A stretch of 28,831 nucleotides of DNA from Bacteroidota bacterium (GTDB lineage: Bacteria > Bacteroidota > Bacteroidia > Bacteroidales > Rikenellaceae), in assembly GCA_023443765.1 (NCBI GenBank), contig JAEZTA010000014.1, positions 1 through 28,831 of the forward strand, in the 5' to 3' direction. Of this stretch, positions 8,941 through 16,567 are shown piece after piece. The notes below the pieces were generated by a model, which was not told the DNA's origin, searched no databases, and saw nothing but the letters and a program-made list of their open reading frames with translations. The position numbers were made by a program, and so were the translations under genes. How positions within the stretch are numbered: the first letter of the stretch is position 1; every line of letters begins with the position of its first letter.

Positions 8941-11900
8941 TTAGTATCTTAACTGAAGGCTGAAAATGATGGTCCGGGGCTTGGGGTATGCACCGATGTC
9001 GACACGCCTCAGGGCCGAATTGGAACTCGAAGTCGAAACGTCGGGGTCGAATCCGTTGTATTTCTTCCACAGGTAAAGGTTCTCGCCGCTGACGCTGACA
9101 CGGATGTCGCGCAGGCGGTTTTTGGTCGCTTTCCTCAGGTCGAAGGTGTAGCTCGCCGAGATGTTCTTCAGTCGCAGGTAGCTGGCGTCGTGCACCATGC
9201 GGTCGCTGGGCAGCGCGTCGTAGCTACCGGCCATCGGCAGGTTCGAATCCGGGTTGCGGACCGGATGCCAGGAGTTCTGCATGTAGCGGAACTGGTTGGT
9301 GTAGGGCGAGCCGTTACCCATCCAGAGCTCCGAGACGTTGTAGATCTTGCCGCCGATCGAGTAGTTGAAGAAGATGCCCAACGTGAAGTTGTGGATGTTG
9401 AACGTGTTCTGAATACCGCCGTAGATGTCCGGGTCGGCCGATCCGAGGTATACCAGGTCGTCGTTGTTCAGCACGCCGTCGTGGTTGATGTCCTGATAAC
9501 GGGCGTATCCGGGTTTCGAGCTGGTGGTGCTCGCCGAGGCGTAGGCTTTGGTCACCTTGTTGCGCTCGACCTCCGCTTCGTTGTGCCATACGCCGCCGTA
9601 GCGGAATCCCCAGAGGGCGTTGAGCGTGTAACCTTTCTTGTAGCCGTACATCATGTAGGTGGTTCCCGACGACGACGGCGACGAATAGGCGGTCACGAAA
9701 TCCTCCGAGGCGATGTCGTCCACCATCTGCTTGTTACGCGAGAGAGTGAGGCTCGTCGACCACTGGAATTTCGGACGGACGATGTTGCGGCTCTCGAACG
9801 TAAGTTCCCAACCTTTGTTGGTCGTGCGTCCTGCGTTGGCGAAATAGTTGGTGTAACCCGTCTGCGAAGCCACCTGTACGGTCAGCAGCAGGTCGCGGGT
9901 CTTGATCAGGTAGGCGTCGGCCGTGATGTTGAACCGTCCGCCGAACAGCGAGATGTCGGTTCCGACGGTATACTGGTCGGAGGTCTCCCACGTCAGGTCG
10001 GGCGAGTCGAGGCGCGAGGGATAGACCGCCAGTTGCTGCGTGCCGCCCAGCAGGTAGCCGCTCGTCGAGTTGCCGACGGCTGCCAGCGAACGGTAGGCCG
10101 AGATGGCGTCGTTTCCGGTGCGTCCGAGGCTGGCGCGCAGGGCCAGTTCGTCGATCCATTTGGCTTGTTGCAGGAACTTCTCGTTGGCGATATTCCACCG
10201 GATGGCCGCCGAGGGGAAGAAACCCCATTTCTTGTTGGCCGCGAAGTTCGAAGCGCCGTCGTAACGGGCCGTGAACGTGATGTAGTAACGCTCCTTGTAG
10301 TTGTAGTTCAGTCGTCCGAATACCGACATCTTGGTCCAGTCGGTGTGGTTGGTGCTGATCGAGGTGTTCTGCTTGTCGGGAACCGCAGCCATGTTGTTCC
10401 AGGTGAGTTCGTCGAGGGTGTAGCCGCGACCCGAGATGCTCAGGTTGTTGTCATACTTGATCTGCGCAGTGTAGCCGCCCAGCACGTCGAAATTGTGACC
10501 GCTCTGGGGCCGGAGTTCGTAGTAGACGGTATTTTCGTTCAGGAAACTCGTTTCGTCGTATTCGTCGCGTTTGGCGTATCCGCCTTCATTTTCCTTTTTG
10601 GCGGGCAGGTAGCCGGGCTCGTAGTAACGTCCGTGGCGCTGGTAGGAGTAGTAGGTGAACTGGCTGCGCAGTTTCAGACCTTTGACGGGCGTAACTTCCA
10701 CATATGCGCTGTTGTTGAGCGAAATGCGTCGTGCATTATTGAGGCAGTGGTCGAGCATGATGCGCGGGTTGTTGAATTTCTGCCCCGAATACCACAGGTC
10801 GTTCATGCTGGACGTGGGATTGAGGAACGGGCTGAGGAATACGGCGGCATTCCACCAGTTGGTTCCGCCGATCGAGGCCATGTTCTCGTCCTGGTCGCGG
10901 TAGGTGTAGCTCAGGTTCAGGCCCGCCTTGATCCATTTGGCAAACTCGTGGTCGACTTTGAAACGGGCCGAATAGCGTTTCAGACCGCTGTTGTCGATGA
11001 TACCCTGCGTCTCGTTGAAACCGAACGAGGCGTAGTAGGAACTTTTCGCGGTGGCTCCCGAAAGCGACAGGTCGTAGTTCTGGTAAAGTGCCGTACGCGT
11101 AATGGCGTCGATCCAGTTCGTTCCCTTGCCTTTGGCTTCGGGATTGGGGTAGGGGTATTTCGACATCGGCGAATCGGGCTTGATCTCCTCGCCACCGTCG
11201 GCGCCCGAGAAGAAATAGGCGTAGTCGTTGCGGTAGCGGGCAAACTCCGTTGCATTCATGATGTCGAGCTGCCGCGGGAGCTGCGAGAATCCCAGGTCGG
11301 TCTTGAAGGTGATGTTAGGCCGTCCGTCGACACCGCGTCCCTTCTTGGTCGTGATCACGATGACGCCGTTTGAGCCGCGTGCACCGTAAATAGCCGTCGA
11401 CGAGGCGTCCTTCAGTACCGAGATCGACTCGATGTCCGCGGAATTGATGTCGTTCAGGTCGTGAATGGCGTCGATGATGCCGTCGACGATGATCAGCGGT
11501 TCGTTTGATGCCGAGATCGAGCGCGTACCGCGGATACGGATCGAGGTCGTGGCGCCCGGCTCTCCGGTCGTAGCCATGATGTCGGCGCCGGCGATACGGC
11601 CCTGCAGGGCCTGGTCCACCGAAACCACCGGTACGTCCTTGATGTCGCTCATCTTGACATTGGCCACCGAACCCGTCAGGTCGGTTTTCTTCACGGCACC
11701 GTAGCCGATCACCACGATTTCGTCGATGGTCTGCTTGCTCTGTTCGAGTTTCACGTCGATTTTCGTGCGCGTGCCAACCTTTTCGGTCTTCGATTCGTAG
11801 CCGATGTACTGGAACGTCAGCGAAGCGTTTTCGGGAACCTGGATCGTAAATTCACCCGTGGCATTGGTACTGGCTCCGGTCAGCGTGCCCGTCACCAGTA

Positions 11901-12045
11901 CGGTCGCGCCGATCAGCGGCTCGCCGTTCTGGTCCGTAACCTTACCCGTTACGGTGTGTTTGGTTCCGCTTTTCTGCGCGAAGGCAGGCGCTGCCGTCAG
12001 CGCTCCCGAAACCAGCAGGATCAGTAATATGATATATTGTTTCAT
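8941..12045 (-). CDS. SusC/RagA-family TonB-dependent outer-membrane transporter
   Basis: This 1034-residue outer-membrane transporter has a signal peptide cleaved after AFA (residue 23), a carboxypeptidase-regulatory-like beta domain (about 31-112: VTGKVTDQNGEPLIGATV), a TonB-box region IDEIVVIGYGAVKK, and the SusC plug (about 120-235: VDQALQGRIAGADI, SIRIRGTRSISASNEPLIIV, SVLKDASSTAIYGARGSNG). The rest is a 22-strand-type barrel closing on a terminal aromatic residue (QLRY). There is no N-terminal STN domain and no sigma/anti-sigma pair nearby, so regulation through FecR is unlikely; the divergent DUF6377 regulator is the better candidate. It should import the product made by the surface enzymes of the operon using TonB energy. 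Confidence 0.97.
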   Translation of the reverse strand: MKQYIILLILLVSGALTAAPAFAQKSGTKHTVTGKVTDQNGEPLIGATVLVTGTLTGASTNATGEFTIQVPENASLTFQYIGYESKTEKVGTRTKIDVKLEQSKQTIDEIVVIGYGAVKKTDLTGSVANVKMSDIKDVPVVSVDQALQGRIAGADIMATTGEPGATTSIRIRGTRSISASNEPLIIVDGIIDAIHDLNDINSADIESISVLKDASSTAIYGARGSNGVIVITTKKGRGVDGRPNITFKTDLGFSQLPRQLDIMNATEFARYRNDYAYFFSGADGGEEIKPDSPMSKYPYPNPEAKGKGTNWIDAITRTALYQNYDLSLSGATAKSSYYASFGFNETQGIIDNSGLKRYSARFKVDHEFAKWIKAGLNLSYTYRDQDENMASIGGTNWWNAAVFLSPFLNPTSSMNDLWYSGQKFNNPRIMLDHCLNNARRISLNNSAYVEVTPVKGLKLRSQFTYYSYQRHGRYYEPGYLPAKKENEGGYAKRDEYDETSFLNENTVYYELRPQSGHNFDVLGGYTAQIKYDNNLSISGRGYTLDELTWNNMAAVPDKQNTSISTNHTDWTKMSVFGRLNYNYKERYYITFTARYDGASNFAANKKWGFFPSAAIRWNIANEKFLQQAKWIDELALRASLGRTGNDAISAYRSLAAVGNSTSGYLLGGTQQLAVYPSRLDSPDLTWETSDQYTVGTDISLFGGRFNITADAYLIKTRDLLLTVQVASQTGYTNYFANAGRTTNKGWELTFESRNIVRPKFQWSTSLTLSRNKQMVDDIASEDFVTAYSSPSSSGTTYMMYGYKKGYTLNALWGFRYGGVWHNEAEVERNKVTKAYASASTTSSKPGYARYQDINHDGVLNNDDLVYLGSADPDIYGGIQNTFNIHNFTLGIFFNYSIGGKIYNVSELWMGNGSPYTNQFRYMQNSWHPVRNPDSNLPMAGSYDALPSDRMVHDASYLRLKNISASYTFDLRKATKNRLRDIRVSVSGENLYLWKKYNGFDPDVSTSSSNSALRRVDIGAYPKPRTIIFSLQLRY

Positions 12046-12076
12046 GCGAATTGTTTTTTAGGTGCGACTCCTGTGC

Positions 12077-13009
12077 TTATTTTCCCGAAGGATAATGACG
12101 GAATTCGATCATGACAGGGTAGTGGTCCGAATGTGTGTCGGTAAAGTCGTCGTAGATAATGCCCGAGTAGGTTATTTCGCGCATCACGGCTTGCGAAGCG
12201 TAGATGTAGTCGATACGCCGGCCCGACCCTTCCGGCCATCCCCCGTAAACCGTCGGGACGGAGCGGAAGAACTGGCTGTGGCGGTCGCGCAGTGCGTCGA
12301 AATAGCCGCTCTTGAGTACCGTCGAGTGCGTTTCGTAGTACGTCCCGGCAGGCATTGCATCCTGGTCTTTGGGCGAATAGGAGTTGAAGTCGCCCGACAT
12401 CAGCCACAGCGGTTCCACCGGGTAGCGGCGGATGGTGCTGTCGAGGATGCAGTTGATCTCCGTATCGCGGTAGGCATCGCCCGTGCCTGCCGCACCCTGG
12501 CCGTTGGGGTAGGTTCCGAACGGGTAGAGGTGCAGCACCACGACGTTGATGTCCTTGATGCGGGTGTGGATGGCTCCGTGCCAAAGGGGAACATCTTCGA
12601 GCAGGCGGTTGCGCAGCTCGATGGGGTATTTCGAGGTCAGTCCCACCGAATAGCCGGTCTCCTTGCAGAGTACGGCATAGGGATGCCCGTAGCGGTTGGC
12701 GAGGGCCGTGAGCGACTCCTCGGTGAATTTGTTGCACTCGCAGAGGGCCATAAAGTCGGGGTCCTTCTCCTTCACCCACTCCACGAAGTTATCGAAGTTC
12801 TGGTCTTTGTCGAGCTTCATGCCCTCCAGGATGTTGTAATTGATGAAACGCAGGGTTTCGGGTTCGACGCTCGTTCCGGGTTCGGTACTGAGCTCCTCGT
12901 CCGGCGCGGCGGGATCGTCTTCGCAGGCGGGCAGTAGGGCTACTGCTGCCAGCAGCGCTCCTCCGAAGGCCAGCCGGCGCAGAATCTGTATCGTGTCGTA
13001 TGTTTTCAT
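12077..13009 (-). CDS. Surface EEP-family (endonuclease/exonuclease/phosphatase) lipoprotein
   Basis: This 310-residue enzyme cleaves phosphoester bonds, with metal-dependent chemistry known for the family. It has a lipobox LPAC (Cys29) followed by EDDPAAPDEE, pointing to a surface lipoprotein. All EEP signatures are present: Asn59 (NYNILEG), Glu91 (LCEC), the VVLHLYPFG strand, Asp207/Asn209 in SGDFNSYS, RRIDYIYAS, and the Asp295-His296 pair in SDHYPVMIEF. It is paralogous to the enzyme at 18256-19170 (shared TSKYPIE, RYGHPYAV/RWGHPYTV, VVLHL). It lies between a DUF5689 lipoprotein and SusC with 13 and 31 bp gaps, so it is part of the operon and its likely depolymerising enzyme. Known family substrates range from DNA and RNA to phospholipids and inositol phosphates, so the substrate is open. 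Confidence 0.92.
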   Translation of the reverse strand: MKTYDTIQILRRLAFGGALLAAVALLPACEDDPAAPDEELSTEPGTSVEPETLRFINYNILEGMKLDKDQNFDNFVEWVKEKDPDFMALCECNKFTEESLTALANRYGHPYAVLCKETGYSVGLTSKYPIELRNRLLEDVPLWHGAIHTRIKDINVVVLHLYPFGTYPNGQGAAGTGDAYRDTEINCILDSTIRRYPVEPLWLMSGDFNSYSPKDQDAMPAGTYYETHSTVLKSGYFDALRDRHSQFFRSVPTVYGGWPEGSGRRIDYIYASQAVMREITYSGIIYDDFTDTHSDHYPVMIEFRHYPSGK

Positions 13010-13022
13010 GTCGTTAGCTGGT

Positions 13023-15128
13023 TTATTTGTTGTAACGGAGTGCTGCGTAGGAGACGGTGAACGCGTTGGCGACCTGTCCGTTGGCCGCGATCGTCGCCGT
13101 GTCGTAGGTCGTTGCCGTACCGATCTTGTTGCTCACGGGACGCAGGCGGATCCAGGCCACGCTCTGTCCCAGTATCTCGGTCGGAACCTGCATCCAGACG
13201 CTTTTGTCGCCCGAAAGTTGTTCGAGCTGCATATTGCCCCAGTTGCCCGCATCAGGAACCGTGAAATCGGTGAGCTTCTTCCAGTTGTCGCCGTTGAGCG
13301 AATATTCCGCCGTCCAGTAGCGCAGTCCGCCCTGTGCCGAGTGGTAGCGGCAGGTGAAGACGAAGGAGCACTGCGTGGAGCTGATGTCCTGCGTCGAGAA
13401 TTCGAACAGCAGGGAGTGTCCCGTATTGTTGGCCGGATCCCACAACTGCTTGTGGCCCCACGAGGCATTGTTGATGGTCAGTCCGTCCTCTTTGGCTCGG
13501 TAGGCGCTGCCGACGGCCAGCCAGGCGTAGGTGCTCATGAACGAGAGGCCCGAACCCGTCGTCGCGGCCACGCAGTGGGCCTGTCCCGATTCGACGCCCG
13601 GATGCGGGTATTGCGGGAACGCATAGGCGCGGGGGTCCTTGGCGCCGTCGGGACTCCATTCCACGGCTACTGCCGAGAAGACGTTGTCGGCCGATTCGTC
13701 CAGTGCGATGTCCTCGCGCGTCACGTTGCGGATCTGGTAGCGGCCGATGTCGCCGCCCCGCTCGAAGAAGGTGTAGGGTTCGTGTACGATGACGCCCGTG
13801 ATCGTGCCTTCGCCGTCGGGCATCTCCTTGAACCGCCAGTCGCAGCCGTGGTTGGTCATCAGGTAGATCATGTCGCCGTGACGGTCGAGTACGGCCGCGG
13901 GGTAGTAGCTGTTGAAACTGTTGGTGTAGTTGATGTGCACGGGAATGAAGCGTCCGGTGCGCACGGCCATCTGACAGCGCTTGAGCGTTACCTGGGTGTA
14001 GATGTCGGCATCGGTCAGTTGGTCGATGAAGCGGCGCTTCGCGGGCAGTTCTTCGGCCGTGCCGGCCTCCTTGGTGACGATGTGGTCCTGCGTCACGCCG
14101 CTCAGCGTATAGCGTTCGGGGTTGCTCTGCTTGGTCAGCGTGAGGCCCTTGCACCAGAGTTTGAGTTTGTCATATCGTTGCAGGTTGTTCTGCTGCGCAT
14201 CGGTCGTAACGAGTGCGATGCCCAGCGACGCGTCGCCGTTCTGCATGTAGGCCGTACGGTCGTTGATGCCGAGGTCGGGCCGTGTCGCGGCCTTGGGCAT
14301 GGGACTGCCCGCTATGTTGGGCGATGTCCGGTCGCTGACGACCACGCCGCTTACGGCGATGTCCTGATCGAGGGTGATTTCGCCTTCCGCATCCGCGATC
14401 AGCCCGCGCAGCTCCTCGAAGGTCACCTCGCGGGTCTCCGCCGTACCACCCGGGATACCCTGGTAGGCTGTGAAATAGGTCATGTGCTGCTCGCCCCAGT
14501 CATCCTCGAAGCGGAGCCGGAACCGCGCCGCGCGAGGCTCGAACGCCTTATTGTCGGCGATCTGGAACCTGAAGTACTTGGAATCGCTTAATTTCATGCT
14601 GTCGATCCATTTTGCGTCGCCGGAATTTTCGCTGTAAGTAACCGAATAATAGATTTTCTTGGACAGCGGAATATTGGTGTCTATTGCAATGGAGTCGATA
14701 GCGCCTACGGCCGAATACTGTGCTTCTTCCTTCATGAATTGCAGCAGCGGCGCTGTGCCGTACTGCATCAGGTACACCGTGTCGATGACCTGCTGGCGTC
14801 CCGACGAGACGAGGATGGTTCCCTTGCGGGGAAGCGTGTTGTTGGTTCTGTAATTGACGGTGAACGATCCGTCCGTTTCGCCGCTGTCGGCGCCGTCGAC
14901 CGAGACCCAGAGTTTGGTCTCGGGAGTGAGCCGCACCTGCCACGGGCCGTTGGCCTCGACTTTGATGGTGCGTGTGCCTGCGTCGCTGGCGACATAGACT
15001 GCGCTGCTGGCGCCTTTCGAGCCGATAACCGGCTCTGTATCATCTTCGCTGCACCCCCCCCCGAACAGTAAGGCCGAGGCGGCGCAGGCGCAGGTTAGGC
15101 TGAAGCGCTTTATACCGAAGTTTTTCAT
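13023..15128 (-). CDS. BACON/DUF5689 surface lipoprotein (paralog 1), with a G9 tract in the lipobox codons
   Basis: This 701-residue lipoprotein has its signal ending FGGGC (Cys26) followed by SEDDTEP. Two BACON-like repeats (about 37-130 and 131-232) lead to a DUF5689 region (about 235-480) with DIAVSGVVVSDRTSPN, RTAYMQNGDASLGIALVTT, YDKLKLWCKGLTLT and NPERYTLSGVT, an alternation reminiscent of OB-fold nucleic-acid-binding domains. The C-terminal module (about 490-701) matches the other two paralogs in layout (WTAEYSLNGDNW, ALRYNK end). Codons 23-25 are GGG GGG GGG, a nine-base homopolymer immediately before the lipid cysteine; a one-base slip would kill the product. It precedes the EEP gene by 13 bp. 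I infer a binding protein for the substrate of that enzyme; this is not shown directly. Confidence 0.86.
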   Translation of the reverse strand: MKNFGIKRFSLTCACAASALLFGGGCSEDDTEPVIGSKGASSAVYVASDAGTRTIKVEANGPWQVRLTPETKLWVSVDGADSGETDGSFTVNYRTNNTLPRKGTILVSSGRQQVIDTVYLMQYGTAPLLQFMKEEAQYSAVGAIDSIAIDTNIPLSKKIYYSVTYSENSGDAKWIDSMKLSDSKYFRFQIADNKAFEPRAARFRLRFEDDWGEQHMTYFTAYQGIPGGTAETREVTFEELRGLIADAEGEITLDQDIAVSGVVVSDRTSPNIAGSPMPKAATRPDLGINDRTAYMQNGDASLGIALVTTDAQQNNLQRYDKLKLWCKGLTLTKQSNPERYTLSGVTQDHIVTKEAGTAEELPAKRRFIDQLTDADIYTQVTLKRCQMAVRTGRFIPVHINYTNSFNSYYPAAVLDRHGDMIYLMTNHGCDWRFKEMPDGEGTITGVIVHEPYTFFERGGDIGRYQIRNVTREDIALDESADNVFSAVAVEWSPDGAKDPRAYAFPQYPHPGVESGQAHCVAATTGSGLSFMSTYAWLAVGSAYRAKEDGLTINNASWGHKQLWDPANNTGHSLLFEFSTQDISSTQCSFVFTCRYHSAQGGLRYWTAEYSLNGDNWKKLTDFTVPDAGNWGNMQLEQLSGDKSVWMQVPTEILGQSVAWIRLRPVSNKIGTATTYDTATIAANGQVANAFTVSYAALRYNK
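15054..15062 (-). repeat. G9 homopolymer (candidate slippage site)
   Basis: Nine consecutive C on the plus strand read as three Gly codons (23-25) on the coding strand, directly before Cys26 of the lipobox. The frame is intact at length nine. It is the longest G/C homopolymer I noticed in the window. Confidence 0.9.
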
Positions 15129-15162
15129 TGTATGTATTGCAGTTAGGATTTAACGGGTCTCA

Positions 15163-16257
15163 TTATCTTTCCGTCCAGGGAAAAGCGTCGAAGAAATACT
15201 CATAGTCGTACCACCGGAGGCGGAAAATGTAGAAATTATCGATGAATATGCGGGTGTTGCCCGACTCCATGACATAGTCGCCGGCCATAACCTCCACGCG
15301 CGTTTCGCTCGTGAACTTGTTCTTGGGATGCGAAACGAGGATGAACTCCTGCTGCGAATTTTCCCACATGGCTGTCCCGAGCTCTTCGGCTGCGGGGTCG
15401 ATGTAGTTCAGCGTAATGACTTTCGAGGTCGTCCCGTCGAAGAACTCGCCGCCTCCGACGACTTTGATCGTCAGCTTGTTGGCATCCTTCGTACCGTCGG
15501 CTGCCGCATAGGCTACGGCGTTGAAGCGGACCATCACAGCCGTGTCCACGCGGATGTCCGGCTTGTAGGGCGTCATCAGGCTGGCGCCGTGTCCGTCACC
15601 GTCGCCGAGTTTGATATAGCCGTTCTTGCCGTAGCAGTAGGCCGTACCTTCCTCCTGGGCCGGGGTCGATTCCCAGCCCTTGTCTTTCTGTTCCGTGGTC
15701 CAGTTGGCGATCAATGTTTCACCCTTGGTTTCCAGCGGGTCTGCCGAACCGTATTTTAACCAGTCGAAATCGCCCTCGACACGGGCCGGAAAGCCCTGTA
15801 CGACCGAAATGAAATCGTTCAGGTACTCCGCACCGGTAATCAGTGAGATGCAGCCTTTGCGTTCTTCGTATGCGCCGGGATGGGCGTCTATTTCGAGCTC
15901 CAGTTCGTCGATTCCCGGACGGACATTGCGGTTGATGCCGGCGATGCGAATCCAGTCGGGTTCGGTCTCTTCCTCGTCGGTCTCGAATGTCGCCTGGTAT
16001 TCCACATTGGCCTTGATGTAGATTTTGGTCATGTAGCTCGCTGTCGGGTTCGTTTCGGAAAACCTGACGGGCACATGGAGCGTCCCGACCGGTATATCGA
16101 AATCCGGTGTGGTCGACCATTCGATGTGTTCCCTGCGGGAGAAGTCCTTGTCGTCGTCGCAGGCTGTGCCCAGAGATACCGTGCCGGCCAGCAGCAGTAC
16201 CGCGATCAGCGAGGAGAGGCTCCTTTTCGGGATTTTCTGAGATAGAATTGTTCTCAT
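15163..16257 (-). CDS. Operon-leading hypothetical surface lipoprotein with BACON-like and jelly-roll-like parts
   Basis: I place the start at 16257, giving 364 residues; an in-frame ATG at 16335 would coincide with the predicted transcription start and put 26 extra residues before the signal peptide. The signal ends LGTAC (Cys33) followed by DDDKDF. Residues about 38-155 look like a divergent BACON-type sandwich (ending SVVQGF). The remainder (GDFDWLKYGSADPLETKG, NGYIKLGDGDGHGASLMTP, TRIFIDNFYIF) resembles the beta-sandwich carbohydrate- or ligand-binding domains often placed at the end of Bacteroidetes surface proteins. I do not recognise a named family with confidence. It is the first gene of the SusCD operon and probably another surface binding component; no catalytic residues stand out. 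Confidence 0.8.
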   Translation of the reverse strand: MRTILSQKIPKRSLSSLIAVLLLAGTVSLGTACDDDKDFSRREHIEWSTTPDFDIPVGTLHVPVRFSETNPTASYMTKIYIKANVEYQATFETDEEETEPDWIRIAGINRNVRPGIDELELEIDAHPGAYEERKGCISLITGAEYLNDFISVVQGFPARVEGDFDWLKYGSADPLETKGETLIANWTTEQKDKGWESTPAQEEGTAYCYGKNGYIKLGDGDGHGASLMTPYKPDIRVDTAVMVRFNAVAYAAADGTKDANKLTIKVVGGGEFFDGTTSKVITLNYIDPAAEELGTAMWENSQQEFILVSHPKNKFTSETRVEVMAGDYVMESGNTRIFIDNFYIFRLRWYDYEYFFDAFPWTER

Positions 16258-16320
16258 AGCATTTAGGTTAATTGGTCTCAATAAGGTTTGAAGAATTTTT
16301 GTTAAATTTCGGACGGATAT

Positions 16321-16334
16321 TGAAAATATTTTCA
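16321..16334. promoter_or_regulatory. Perfect 14-bp palindrome at the operon transcription start
   Basis: TGAAAATATTTTCA is its own reverse complement. It begins next to the predicted start site of the minus-strand operon and covers roughly the first 14 transcribed bases, a position suited to a repressor, or it may simply form part of the leader. Confidence 0.4.
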
Positions 16335-16337
16335 TTA

Positions 16338-16365
16338 CAAAGATAGTCCTTAATAAATTCCCAAA
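16338..16365 (-). promoter_or_regulatory. Promoter of the lipoprotein/EEP/SusCD operon
   Basis: On the minus strand TATCTTTG (16338-16345) matches the Bacteroidetes -7 consensus TAnnTTTG. A TTTG (16362-16365) lies 16 bp upstream, shorter than the usual 19-21. Transcription would start near 16334, giving a leader of about 77 nt to the ATG at 16257. Confidence 0.55.
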
Positions 16366-16383
16366 AAGGGCACTCCTTCAAAA

Positions 16384-16457
16384 TGTAAATACTTGTAAAT
16401 GTCAATTGCTTTATTAGCAGCATTTTGTATTTTTTACCCCGGTGTGTTATGTAAATG
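16384..16457. promoter_or_regulatory. TGTAAAT direct repeats, candidate activator sites
   Basis: TGTAAAT occurs at 16384-16390 and 16394-16400, exactly 10 bp (one helical turn) apart, and again at 16450-16456 (followed by G). The pair lies about 50 to 66 bp upstream of the predicted operon start, a typical activator position; the third copy is about 100 bp upstream of the regulator promoter. Binding by the adjacent regulator is inference. Confidence 0.35.
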
Positions 16458-16516
16458 CGGAACTACCCGAATTTTGCTTTTTAATACATTTGTAATGCGC
16501 TGGCTGTTTCTGATAA

Positions 16517-16548
16517 TTTGTTTTTGCGCTATTAAAGTGCTATGTTTG
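16517..16548 (+). promoter_or_regulatory. Promoter of the DUF6377 regulator gene
   Basis: TTTG (16517-16520), a 20-bp spacer and TATGTTTG (16541-16548) match the Bacteroidetes -33/-7 consensus fully. The start would be near 16552, leaving a leader of about 16 nt before the ATG at 16568. Confidence 0.75.
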
Positions 16549-16567
16549 TATTAAACCGAAACCTGAA

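Larger units (their letters stand above)
16258..16567. other. AT-rich divergent control region
   Basis: These 310 bp between the lipoprotein/SusCD operon and the DUF6377 regulator contain no gene. They are markedly more AT-rich than the flanking coding DNA and hold both promoters, a perfect 14-bp palindrome and three TGTAAAT repeats, listed separately. Confidence 0.7.

Noticed and set aside
9190..11373. 727-codon open frame antisense to susC, and similar long antisense frames at 1175-2242, 3055-4326, 5734-7431, 7383-8963, 12840-14591 and 16532-18244
   Set aside because: Each lies opposite a gene with clear family motifs. GC-rich codon usage leaves the opposite strand open, and the translations (rich in V, R, D, G) show no domain, signal peptide or promoter.
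16258..16335. Upstream ATG at 16335 for the operon-leading lipoprotein
   Set aside because: It coincides with the predicted transcription start and adds 26 residues before a normal lipoprotein signal; the ATG at 16257 is better.
16485..16492. Second -7-like box TACATTTG upstream of the DUF6377 gene
   Set aside because: No -33 TTTG at proper spacing, and a full-consensus promoter lies closer to the gene.
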